Shown: positions 24,406 to 32,135 of the stretch, in pieces
Position numbering within the stretch: the stretch's first letter is position 1
Layout of the letters: each line of letters begins with the position of its first letter
Source: Nostoc paludosum FACHB-159
GTDB taxonomy: Bacteria > Cyanobacteriota > Cyanobacteriia > Cyanobacteriales > Nostocaceae
Assembly (NCBI RefSeq): GCF_014698835.1
Contig: NZ_JACJTU010000007.1
Location: forward strand, 186,001-250,000
Direction of reading: 5' to 3'
Length of the DNA: 64,000 bases
The notes under the pieces: model-generated
Database searches by the model: none
Told to the model about the DNA's origin: nothing
The model's input: only the letters and a program-made list of their open reading frames with translations
Position numbers and translations under genes: made by a program

Positions 24406-24834
24406 TCAAACATCTAATACTAATGTAGCTTCCAATCCTTTTTCTGTTTCTTGAATTGAGAGATTGTGATATGTGACCGCTTTAATAAATTTCTGCCAGT
24501 TCTGCACATAGGTACCTGTGACTTCCGCCTCTAGAGATTGTGCATCGAGATGCAAGATTTTAAATTGGTTAAATGCTAAGTTTTCACTTTCATGTAAATA
24601 CAAAAGTTCATTCAACCAAGCAACCAGTAGGCTGACATAATCAACACCTTGGAGTTGAATTTTTCGCGTAATTGAAGACTCTGAGGTTAACTCGACATCA
24701 GCTAAATAATAAAGAGCGATCGCTGCTTGGATAAATAACTCAGTTAAATTCCTCCCCCAAACGCGATAAGCCCAGTCAGCTGTATGTTCAACTTCTTGAA
24801 ACCCTGCCAAATTGATTAAATCTGCGCTTTTCAT
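24406..24834 (-). CDS. Archease, RtcB cofactor
   Basis: 142 residues of the archease family: N-terminal GFQEVEHTADWAYRVWGRNL with the metal-binding Asp in HTAD, LFIQAAIALYYLAD, LVAWLNELLYLHE and the C-terminal KAVTYHNLSI plus a final Asp in LVLDV. Archease stimulates RtcB guanylylation and multiple turnover. It sits between an amidohydrolase gene (33 bp upstream) and rtcB (59 bp downstream), all on the minus strand. Confidence 0.93.
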   Translation of the reverse strand: MKSADLINLAGFQEVEHTADWAYRVWGRNLTELFIQAAIALYYLADVELTSESSITRKIQLQGVDYVSLLVAWLNELLYLHESENLAFNQFKILHLDAQSLEAEVTGTYVQNWQKFIKAVTYHNLSIQETEKGLEATLVLDV

Positions 24835-24867
24835 GAATATTACCTAAGTGCCTTCTGCTGTTTTCTA

Positions 24868-26046
24868 CTAGGAATTATCTGCATATTCCGCGATCGCTTC
24901 TCGAACCACCCGATCAAAGAAAGCTGCGCCAACTTTCAATGCTTCTTCGTCAAAGTCAAAGGAAGGACTATGCAAGGGAATGTTCTCACAACCTTGTTGG
25001 CAAGCACCAAATCTGACGTAACACCCAGGAACGTGTAATAAGTAGAAAGAAAAATCTTCTGCTCCCATGCTGGGATAATCCATTGTGACTAATCCCTTTG
25101 AACCCAAAATCTCAACTACAGCCCGTCGAGCAATTTCTGTTTCTTTTCCTGTATTAATGACAGGTGGGTATCCGTGGCGAATTTCTACCTCTACTCTGGC
25201 ATTGTGCAGTTCTCCCACGGCTGTGGCTATGCGCTTGAGTCCGTCAATTATGTGATTCTGCACATCTAAGTTTGTGGTGCGAATAGTACCTTCTAAAATT
25301 GCTTCCTCAGCGATGACATTACCTGCACTACCTGCTTCTACTTTACCGATGGTAACTACTGAAGGATAGGCGGGGTTGATTTCTCGTGAAACTAGGGTTT
25401 GCACAGCCATAATTAACAATCCGGCAACAACCACAGCATCAACAGCTTCATGAGGTCTAGCTCCGTGTCCGCCTCTTCCTTTGACACGAATAGTAAAGCC
25501 ATCAGATTGGGCAGTAATTACTCCCTTGGCAACCATAATCTCGCCGACTTGGTAGTGACGGGTAACATGACCGCCAAAGATGGCATTTACTCCTTCTAAA
25601 GCACCAGATTGGATCATCACTTTCGCGCCAGCGCCCTTTTCTTCCGCAGGTTGAAAGATAAAAACCACGTTTCCTTGTGGCGGACTCTCTTTCAATAAAG
25701 CTGCTGCGCCCAACACCATTGACATATGACCGTCGTGACCACAGGCGTGCATCTTACCTGGGTGCAAAGAAGCAAAGGACAATCCCGTATTTTCTTGTCC
25801 GGGGAGAGCATCCATATCAGCCCGCAAAGCAATTGTCGGCGCTCCTTGTCCAGCATTGATCAGCTTGGCAATAATGCCACTACCCACCCCACCATACCAA
25901 AAAGGAATACCTAAACGCTTGAGTTCATCTATAACGATGGATGCTGTCTTTTTTTCCTCAAATGCCAGTTCAGGATGGCGGTGTAAATATCTGCGTAAAT
26001 CTACCATTCGAGGGAAGACTTTCTCAGATGTCAGGACATGAGCCAT
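24868..26046 (-). CDS. M20-family amidohydrolase (hippurate / IAA-amino acid hydrolase type)
   Basis: 392 residues. Shows RRYLHRHPELAFEEKKTA, ALRADMDALPGQE, MHACGHDGHMSMVLGAA with the metal-binding Cys and His, VFIFQPAEEKGAGAKVMI with the catalytic Glu pair, and MGAEDFSFYL near the C-terminus. These enzymes split N-acyl or indole-acetyl amino acids, using two metals. A strong AAGGAG precedes the ATG. First gene of an apparent amidohydrolase-archease-rtcB operon; biochemical link to RNA repair is not obvious. It could instead cooperate with the indolepyruvate decarboxylase-like enzyme nearby. Confidence 0.92.
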   Translation of the reverse strand: MAHVLTSEKVFPRMVDLRRYLHRHPELAFEEKKTASIVIDELKRLGIPFWYGGVGSGIIAKLINAGQGAPTIALRADMDALPGQENTGLSFASLHPGKMHACGHDGHMSMVLGAAALLKESPPQGNVVFIFQPAEEKGAGAKVMIQSGALEGVNAIFGGHVTRHYQVGEIMVAKGVITAQSDGFTIRVKGRGGHGARPHEAVDAVVVAGLLIMAVQTLVSREINPAYPSVVTIGKVEAGSAGNVIAEEAILEGTIRTTNLDVQNHIIDGLKRIATAVGELHNARVEVEIRHGYPPVINTGKETEIARRAVVEILGSKGLVTMDYPSMGAEDFSFYLLHVPGCYVRFGACQQGCENIPLHSPSFDFDEEALKVGAAFFDRVVREAIAEYADNS

Positions 26047-26060
26047 AATATATCTCCTTA

Positions 26061-26492
26061 TTATTCTTCCAACTGCGTCATTTTGGCGCTTACAGGGTCA
26101 AAATCCTCTGGAAAAACTGTGTAGCTGTCATATTTGGCTGCATTTAAGTTAGCCCTGTTCAAGTTAGCTCCTCTCAAATCTGCACCTCGAAGGTCAGCTT
26201 CACTCAAATCTGCTCCCACCAATTTATCTTTAAACAAATCTGCACCACTGAGGTTAGCTCCTCTCAGATTTGCCTTTCTTAAATAAACTCCACTGAGATT
26301 AGCACCACTCAAGTCTGCTCTACTAAGTTTGGCTGCATCTAAGTTAGCTCCACTGAGGTCTACTCCTTCTAAATAAGTTTCTTGTAAGTCAGCTTTAGAT
26401 AACTCAGCTGCACGAAAGTCTCTTTCTCCTGCTTCATACTTTCTTTTGAGTTCATGAGCGCTTTTCACTGGTTGATTAGATAAGTTTTGCAT
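26061..26492 (-). CDS. Pentapeptide-repeat protein
   Basis: 143 residues. Residues about 25-125 are A(D/N)LxX pentapeptides (LSKADLQETYLEGVDLSGAN, LRGANLSGADLFKDKLVGAD), forming a right-handed quadrilateral beta-helix of about five coils. Soluble, no signal peptide. It is 14 bp upstream of the amidohydrolase gene on the same strand and could share its transcript. Function of most cyanobacterial members is unknown; some protect gyrase. Confidence 0.9.
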   Translation of the reverse strand: MQNLSNQPVKSAHELKRKYEAGERDFRAAELSKADLQETYLEGVDLSGANLDAAKLSRADLSGANLSGVYLRKANLRGANLSGADLFKDKLVGADLSEADLRGADLRGANLNRANLNAAKYDSYTVFPEDFDPVSAKMTQLEE

Positions 26493-26587
26493 AGTAAATT
26501 CACCAGTTTTTCCAAGTTAGAAGTGTTTAAATTTCTAAGTGCAACGTGGCTCAATTTTTTGGCTTTAATTTCATGCTAAAAGAAAAG

Positions 26588-26635
26588 TTTGAGAAAGTTG
26601 TGAGGTAGTTTTACTTTCCTCACAACTTTCTCAAA
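26588..26635. terminator. 18-bp perfect hairpin
   Basis: TTTGAGAAAGTTGTGAGG and CCTCACAACTTTCTCAAA pair perfectly across 12 bases, in the divergent region upstream of the pentapeptide gene and the broken phosphoribosyltransferase. A similar half-site CTTCCTCACAAGTTCCTCAA occurs at 28,041-28,060. It may be an insulator, a bidirectional terminator or a small element. Confidence 0.7.
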
Positions 26636-26679
26636 TTTGTTACCTAACCTAAAAGATATCTTGTAAGCGGCGGTCAGTT

Positions 26680-27005
26680 ATGGCTACTATGAGTCAAATC
26701 AAAACAAGATTCCGAAATCGCGCTGAAGCAGGGCAACAATTAGCTAACAAACTGACAGATTACACTGAACCATGCGTGCTGCTATAGCCATAGTGCGAGA
26801 ACAAAAGCCTCAGCAAATTATTGTTGCAGTTCCGGTAGGGTTAGCCAAAACTTGTCAAGAATTAAGCCGTGAGGTAGATAAACTTATATGTTTAATAACA
26901 CCAGAACCTTTGTATGCAATCGCCCTCTGGTATGAGAATTTTGCCCAAATCAGTGATACTGCAATTCATGAACTTTTGACACAGCAATTTGCAGTTAGTT
27001 CTTAA
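26680..27005 (+). pseudogene. Phosphoribosyltransferase gene with internal deletion
   Basis: The 5' part reads MSQIKTRFRNRAEAGQQLAN then KLTDYTEPCVLL-stop, the usual N-terminus of stress-cluster phosphoribosyltransferases. A frame one base off resumes as RAAIAIVREQKPQQIIVAVP, VGLAKTCQEL and PLYAIALWYENFAQISD, the usual C-terminus. The 130 or so codons between, including the PRPP-binding loop, are gone, with the deletion point near 26,772-26,790. It cannot make a functional enzyme. Confidence 0.88.
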
Positions 27006-27198
27006 AGAGATCATATATATTTTTTTATCGTTTCTTTGCTGGTATTGATTTTTAGAGAAATAATAGAAATTGAAGATAAAAAATAATAATTCAAGTTCAA
27101 AATTTTCATATACATTGATTACTGAGTTGTAATTGCTGCTATATATGTCGCAGATATAACGATTTTTCCTTCCTGATTTAGTGTGGGAGGTGAATAAA

Positions 27199-27363
27199 AT
27201 GACCATCACAGCCACTCAACCAAAATTGCAGATAAAAAAGGTAATTAAGAAAAAACAGTTATCTCAACATTCAACAGATATTGGTACTCCTCAAGTTCCC
27301 CTCCGTCAACTCCCACTGAAACAAGAGCATGAGTTGTTATGTGATTGGGAAAACGCATCTTAA
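27199..27363 (+). CDS. Small hypothetical protein upstream of HPF fusion
   Basis: 54 residues (ATATQPKLQIKKVIKKKQL style basic N-terminus, ending LLCDWENAS). I chose the ATG at 27199 because GGGAGGTG lies 7 bp upstream. No family recognised. It is 63 bp upstream of the HPF-like gene and may be a leader peptide or small regulator. Could be spurious. Confidence 0.45.
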   Translation: MTITATQPKLQIKKVIKKKQLSQHSTDIGTPQVPLRQLPLKQEHELLCDWENAS

Positions 27364-27426
27364 TTAGCACCTTACCTGAGCAATCTGTCAATCCAGGCAA
27401 GAGATACTTGAGAAATAGGAGAAAAC

Positions 27427-27993
27427 ATGATAATCCCACTACAAATCACCTTTCACAACATTCCACCATCAGAAGCGGTAGAAGCAAAAATTCGCTCCTT
27501 AGTTGATAAACTAGAGCATTTTTATAACCGGATTACCAGTTGTCGAGTCATAGTTGATGCTCCACATCGGCATCAACGTAACGGCAAACTTTATCAGATA
27601 CGAATTGATATCACTGTGCCAACAGGGGAAATCGTTGTCAACCGTGACCCACCTGAACATCAATCCCATGAGGATATTTATGTAGCAATTCGTGATGCTT
27701 TTGATGCAGCCAAGCGCAAACTGCAAGACCACACCAGTCTGCTGCGTCAGGAAACCAAGACTCATGAAGAACAGCCTCATGGACGAATTGCGTCGTTGTT
27801 CTCTGATGAAAGCTACGGTTTTATTGAAGTACCTGATGGTAGCGAAGTTTATTTTCACCGCAACAGTCTATTCAATGGTGATTTTGAGCAGTTGCAGGTG
27901 GGAGACGAAGTTCGTTTTGCAGAGGAAGAAGGTGATAAAGGACTGCAAGCTAGTACTGTTAGATTGATCGGTAAGCATCACCTACAAGGTTGA
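27427..27993 (+). CDS. Ribosome hibernation factor (HPF/RaiA) fused to a cold-shock domain
   Basis: 188 residues in two parts. Residues 1-105 are HPF/YfiA-like: PLQITFHNIPPSEAVEAKIR, RVIVDAPHRHQRNGKLYQIR and EDIYVAIRDAFDAAKRKLQD. Residues about 118-185 form a cold-shock domain: HGRIASLFSDESYGFIEVPD then SEVYFHRNSLF, with the RNA-binding aromatics of RNP1/RNP2. HPF blocks the decoding site of idle ribosomes; the added domain would bind RNA or modify the target. AGGAG lies before the ATG. Next genes are Hsp20 and a baeRF protein, a stress setting. Confidence 0.92.
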   Translation: MIIPLQITFHNIPPSEAVEAKIRSLVDKLEHFYNRITSCRVIVDAPHRHQRNGKLYQIRIDITVPTGEIVVNRDPPEHQSHEDIYVAIRDAFDAAKRKLQDHTSLLRQETKTHEEQPHGRIASLFSDESYGFIEVPDGSEVYFHRNSLFNGDFEQLQVGDEVRFAEEEGDKGLQASTVRLIGKHHLQG

Positions 27994-28259
27994 GGCTGTT
28001 GATTTAAACCACTTTTTGAATAGTCTAGGGAGCATCAACCACTTCCTCACAAGTTCCTCAAATTTTCCTTTTAACCTCAAGATAGTAGGAGAGTCTTTAC
28101 TTGTTAAGCTGTTTCACATAAGTGTTGACTGTTAACTGTTAGTGATTTGTGTTTTAGCTTCATCTCCTATTCCTGGTAGCTTGCTAAGTGAAAGCTGCGA
28201 AAGTAGCAATCAAGATGAAATATCAAGTTTTAAATTACACATGATTGGAGGCAACGATT

Positions 28260-28742
28260 ATGGCAATTACTCGTTGGGAACCTTTCCAAGAAATTGAACG
28301 TTGGGAACCATTTCATTGGGAGCCTATGCGGGAAATTGAACATCTGCAAAGACGGATGAATCGCCTATTTGAACGGATGTTCCCGAATGGCGATGGCGGA
28401 GTCTCTGCACTTAACTTTATACCCTCCGCCGAAATGGAGGAAACTGCTGACGCAATTCGCCTCAGACTGGAAATTCCGGGATTGGAGTCTAAAGATTTGA
28501 ATGTAGAGGTGACAGAACAATCTGTTTCGATAAGTGGCGATCGCAAATCAGAAACCACGACAGAAGAAAAAGGCATAGTCCGCTCTGAATTCCGTTATGG
28601 CAAATTTGAGCGACTTATTCCACTACCTGGACACGTTCAAAACGACAAAGCGCAAGCCGAATACAAAAACGGCATTCTTATCCTTACCATCCCGAAAGTT
28701 GAAGGGGAAAAGAAAAAATCCGTCAAGATTAACGTTGCTTAG
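28260..28742 (+). CDS. Small heat-shock protein Hsp20 (alpha-crystallin)
   Basis: 160 residues from the ATG at 28260, chosen because GGAGG stands 8 bp before it. An N-terminal WEPFQEIERWEPFHWEPMRE and LQRRMNRLFERMF precede the alpha-crystallin domain (VEVTEQSVSISGDRK, EFRYGKFERLIPLPGHV, KAEYKNGILILTIPK), and a C-terminal KSVKINVA carries an IxV-like motif. ATP-independent holdase that forms oligomers in the cytoplasm. No CIRCE element was seen upstream in 27,994-28,259. Confidence 0.95.
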   Translation: MAITRWEPFQEIERWEPFHWEPMREIEHLQRRMNRLFERMFPNGDGGVSALNFIPSAEMEETADAIRLRLEIPGLESKDLNVEVTEQSVSISGDRKSETTTEEKGIVRSEFRYGKFERLIPLPGHVQNDKAQAEYKNGILILTIPKVEGEKKKSVKINVA

Positions 28743-28951
28743 TCTGTTATAAAAGCAAAGAGATAGTAGGGGAGAGGTAAAAAATCCTTAACTCAAAACT
28801 CAGTCATAAATTGGTAGTTAATCGTTCAGGGAAATACTCTGCGTACCTCTGCGCTGACTTTGTGTTCCTCTGCGTTTAAATACGAATTGATGTATGAGTT
28901 AAGAACTTACTTCATCCCCTTCCTGATAAAACAATACATTCACAAGAGCCT

Positions 28952-29969
28952 ATGGCAAAGTCCGTCACTTTAGCATTTATCGGTGATGTCATGCTGGGTC
29001 GGGGTGTCAACGAAGAGATTCCTCAGAGGTCAGCACAGTCCTTTTGGGGAGATGTTTTGCCGATTTTGCGCGGTGCGGATGCTGTTATCGCTAATTTGGA
29101 ATGTGCCGTTACTCAAAATACTCAAGAGTGCAGGAGAACACCAAAAGTTTTTCACTTTCGCGCTGACCCCGCCGCAGTAGAAGTACTTCGTGCTGCCAAT
29201 ATTCAGTGTGTTAATCTCGCCAACAACCACATCCTCGACTTTGATGACCAGGGTTTACTAGCTAGATACGCTGAAATATCTTGATGCTGCGGGGATTCAC
29301 CATGCTGGGGCGGGGCGGGATATCAGTCAGGCTACAACTCCCATCATCATGGATATTGGAGGTTTGCGTGTTGGTATCATTGCCCTCACAGATAACGAGC
29401 CTGATTGTGGATTCTCCAGGGACTAATTATCTAGAAATTAGTCCAAATTTGTTAACTCTATCACTGATAGAATCTGCGATCGCTCAGTTACGTCAAGCTG
29501 GGGCAGAGTTAATTATCTTCTCTGCTCACTGGGGACCGAATATGAGCATCTCACCGCCGCTTCACTTTCGCCAGTTTGCTCGCGCAGTTGTGGATAGGGG
29601 TGTAGATATCTTTCACGGTCATTCTGCTCACCTTTTCCAAGGTGTAGAACAGTACAAACAGGGGTTAATCCTTTATGACACAGGGGATTTTCTGGATGAT
29701 TATGCAGTTGATCCTGTGTTGCGTATTGGTCTTTTGTGTTTCTGGTGGAAGTGAGCGATCGCGGCTTATATAAGTTGCGTTTAATACCTGTATTTTTAAG
29801 TTATACGCAAGTTAACCTAGCCAAAGGAGAAGAATTTACTGCTATCTGTCAGCGTATGCAATTTCTTTGTGCAAATTTCAATACCAATATCATACAAACA
29901 ACAGAAGGATTAGAAGTTAACTTGGGGGCAGGGAAAAACGCCACTATCAGTTCTACCCCTTCTCTGTAA
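28952..29969 (+). pseudogene. CapA-like metallophosphatase gene with several frameshifts
   Basis: Reading across frames gives one CapA/PgsA-like protein of about 335 residues: SVTLAFIGDVMLGRGVNE, ADAVIANLECAVT and VNLANNHILDF in the first frame to 29284, then DIGGLRVGIIALTDNEPD, IIFSAHWGPNMSISPPLHFR and GHSAHLFQGVEQY in others, and VSDRGLYKLRLIPVFL in a last frame to 29969. At least three frame changes (near 29,280, 29,400 and 29,745) break it. Such proteins carry a calcineurin-like fold. Decayed unless these are sequencing errors. Confidence 0.82.
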
Positions 29970-29986
29970 ACACAGGAGGTAAACGA

Positions 29987-31153
29987 ATGAAATTACTCTC
30001 TATTGCAGAACTCGAAACACTAGCAAAACAACCCAGAGAAGTCTGTGTATCGATTTTTCTCCCAACTTGCCATGCCGGGATAGACACGCAACAAAACCCA
30101 ATCCGGTTTAAAAACTTAATTCGAGAAGCTGAAGAACGCTTGATTGAGCATGGTTGGCGTTCTGAAGATGCAAAAAACTTACTCGAACCAGTCAGAGAGC
30201 TAGATGAGTATGAATTTTGGCAACATCAAAGTAATGGTTTAGCAGTCTTCTGCTCACAAGATTTTTTCCAATATTACACTCTACCTATAGATTTTGCAGA
30301 ACTAGTATCTGTAAGTAACCATTTTTACCTTAAACCTCTATTCCCCTTATTCCAGAGCGATGGACATTTCTATATCCTGGCTCTCAGCCATAATCTGATT
30401 CGGCTATTAGAAGGCACTCACCATCATATTGAAGAGATTGATTTAACTGGTGTACTACCAAGTCTGGAAGAAGTACTACGGTTTGAAGAACCAGAACGGC
30501 AAACCCCTTCCCATACAGGCACTCCAGGCGCAACAGGTGGACGACGCGCCGCTCCTGGTGGAGTCACGGTATTTCACGGTCATGGTGCTGGTGATGAAGA
30601 TGAGAAGGAAAACCTCAGCATATACTTCCATCGGGTCAATGAAGCGTTGCAGGAGTTACTCAAAGCAGAACACGCTCCCTTAGTGTTAGCTGGGGTAGAG
30701 TATCTTTTGCCGATTTACCGAGAAGCAAATACTTATGCTTATCTCGTGGATACTGGAATAACAGGTAATCCAGAACTACTATCACCAGAAGAATTACACG
30801 CCCAAGCTTGGGAAATAGTAGAACCATTATTTTTGCAAGCACAGCAAGACGCAATAAATCAATACAGGGAACTGCTAGGAACTGGAAAAGCCTCCAGCCA
30901 AATTACGGAAACTATTCCGGCGGCTTGTCAGGGACGGGTTGACAAGTTAATTGTCGCCCTCGGTCAACAGCAGTGGGGTACTTTTGACTCAGATACCCAA
31001 ACAGTTCAGGTGCATCCCGACGCAGAACCCAACGACGAGGAATTATTAGATTTCGCAGCAACTCAAACTATTTTAAATGGCGGTATCGTCTATGCAGTTG
31101 AGTCGGCAAAGATGCCAGATGATACACCATTAGCTGCGGTATTTCGCTATTGA
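29987..31153 (+). CDS. baeRF-family (eRF1/Vms1-like) protein, baeRF3 type
   Basis: 388 residues. N-terminal LETLAKQPREVCVSIFLPTC and middle FYILALSHNLIRLLEG are typical of bacterial homologues of the archaeo-eukaryotic release factor fold. The diagnostic loop FHGHGAGDEDEKENL and APLVLAGVEYLLPIYREANT, GITGNPELLSPEELHAQAW match baeRF3-type proteins as I know them. The fold is shared with eRF1, Pelota and Vms1, which act on peptidyl-tRNA or stalled ribosomes; the bacterial role is not established. An unusually strong AGGAGGT precedes the ATG. Neighbours are HPF, Hsp20 and the RNA-repair pair. Confidence 0.8.
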   Translation: MKLLSIAELETLAKQPREVCVSIFLPTCHAGIDTQQNPIRFKNLIREAEERLIEHGWRSEDAKNLLEPVRELDEYEFWQHQSNGLAVFCSQDFFQYYTLPIDFAELVSVSNHFYLKPLFPLFQSDGHFYILALSHNLIRLLEGTHHHIEEIDLTGVLPSLEEVLRFEEPERQTPSHTGTPGATGGRRAAPGGVTVFHGHGAGDEDEKENLSIYFHRVNEALQELLKAEHAPLVLAGVEYLLPIYREANTYAYLVDTGITGNPELLSPEELHAQAWEIVEPLFLQAQQDAINQYRELLGTGKASSQITETIPAACQGRVDKLIVALGQQQWGTFDSDTQTVQVHPDAEPNDEELLDFAATQTILNGGIVYAVESAKMPDDTPLAAVFRY

Positions 31154-31257
31154 TGGGTAAGTGCGTTTGTAGTAATTACTTTAGCTCTGTTTAATCACTC
31201 TGGGACAAGAGAAATAAGAGCCAATTTCCCAATTTTAGACAGCAAGGAGGTGAAGTT

Positions 31258-31554
31258 ATGAACAATAAAAATTTGATTTATAATCTTATAGGGTTATTGA
31301 GCATTAGTGCAGTTGGAGGATTATTAATAATCAATAAAACGCCTGCTCAGTCCCCAAATTCACAACATAATATTCATCACCCATCTGCTCAGGTTACTCC
31401 TTGCCAACAAGGGATGATGGGTGAGGTAGATCAGCATTTCATCACAATAATGATTCCTCACCATCAGCAAGCAGTGGAGATGGCTAATCTGGCTTTAACG
31501 CGTGCTAAACATCCTGAAATCAAAAAACTAGCTCAAGCCATTACAATAGACCAA
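31258..31554 (+). pseudogene. DUF305 gene truncated by transposon insertion
   Basis: 99 host codons: an N-terminal membrane anchor or signal (IGLLSISAVGGLLIINKTPA) and one DUF305 motif (VDQHFITIMIPHHQQAVEMA, LAQAITIDQ). The family normally continues with a second histidine-rich helix pair. Here the frame runs instead into the left end of the Tn7-like element, which supplies the last residues CDLNEKMGF-stop. An excellent AAGGAGGTGA precedes the ATG. Loss of the C-terminal half makes it probably non-functional. Confidence 0.85.
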
Positions 31555-31578
31555 TGTGACTTGAATGAAAAAATGGGC
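31555..31578 (+). repeat. Left terminal inverted repeat of the Tn7-like element
   Basis: TGTGACTTGAATGAAAAAAT then GGGC. Differs from the right end only at T/C (position 12) and G/A (position 21). Translated in the DUF305 frame it yields CDLNEKMG, marking the exact point of truncation. Confidence 0.9.
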
Positions 31579-31657
31579 TTTTAGCTCACATTATGCTTCA
31601 CAGAGCAGATATCCATTTTATACTTCGCAAAAATAGTGAAAGTAAAAAATTTATTTT

Positions 31658-31707
31658 CCCATGTAATACGCGGTAAAAATTTGTTAACCTAACGGTGTAT
31701 TACATGG
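31658..31707. promoter_or_regulatory. Two near-palindromic sites upstream of the RHH-like gene
   Basis: CCCATGTAATACGCGG (31658-31673) and CGGTGTATTACATGG (31693-31707) are opposite orientations of one motif, CCRTGTAATACRCGG. The second overlaps the ATG of the RHH-like gene at 31704. They look like operators for autoregulation. Confidence 0.6.
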
Positions 31708-32126
31708 TAAGGGTTATGCTGAGACGAGATATTCAAGGGAAATTTACACTTCATTACGATGATTATCGTCAGGTACGCTCACTGAGACTGACTGATGACA
31801 CCTGGAAAGCATTGGGTATCGTTGCTGAATGCTTAGGAATGACTTGAGCAGATTATTTAGAAGAAATGACGAAAAGTAACACCCTACCAAGTAATACATG
31901 GCTTGAAGTTGACCGCTTTCCGTGTAATACACGGAAAGATAAAAATCAGGATCAACAACCTAACATCGCTCAAGAGCATACACCGACCTCGCCCAGCATT
32001 ACAGAACTTGAAGCTTTACGTGACCAAGTGTTACAGGAACTAAAATTAGGTAAAAAAGCCCCTGGATACAAAACAACCCAAAAAGCTCTGAATCAATTCA
32101 TCACTCTGTTAAGCAAAAGACTGTAA
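31704..32126 (+). pseudogene. Ribbon-helix-helix-like regulator with an in-frame TGA
   Basis: One continuous frame interrupted only by TGA at 31845-31847. It reads RRDIQGKFTLHYDDYRQVRS, LRLTDDTWKALGIVAECLGM then T-stop-ADYLEEM. Related cyanobacterial proteins as I recall them have Arg at the stop (LGxTRADYLEE), so CGA to TGA is the likely change. The second half is a charged, helical tail (ELEALRDQVLQELKLGKK). It would be a small DNA-binding regulator of the transposon. Tail to tail with tnsC, 9 bp apart. Confidence 0.7.
31887..31934. promoter_or_regulatory. Two more palindromic sites inside the RHH-like gene
   Basis: CCAAGTAATACATGG (31887-31901) and CCGTGTAATACACGG (31920-31934). The last has perfect arms CCGTGT and ACACGG around AAT. 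Same motif as the pair upstream, spaced 33 bp apart centre to centre. Confidence 0.6.
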
Positions 32127-32135
32127 ATTTTGTAC

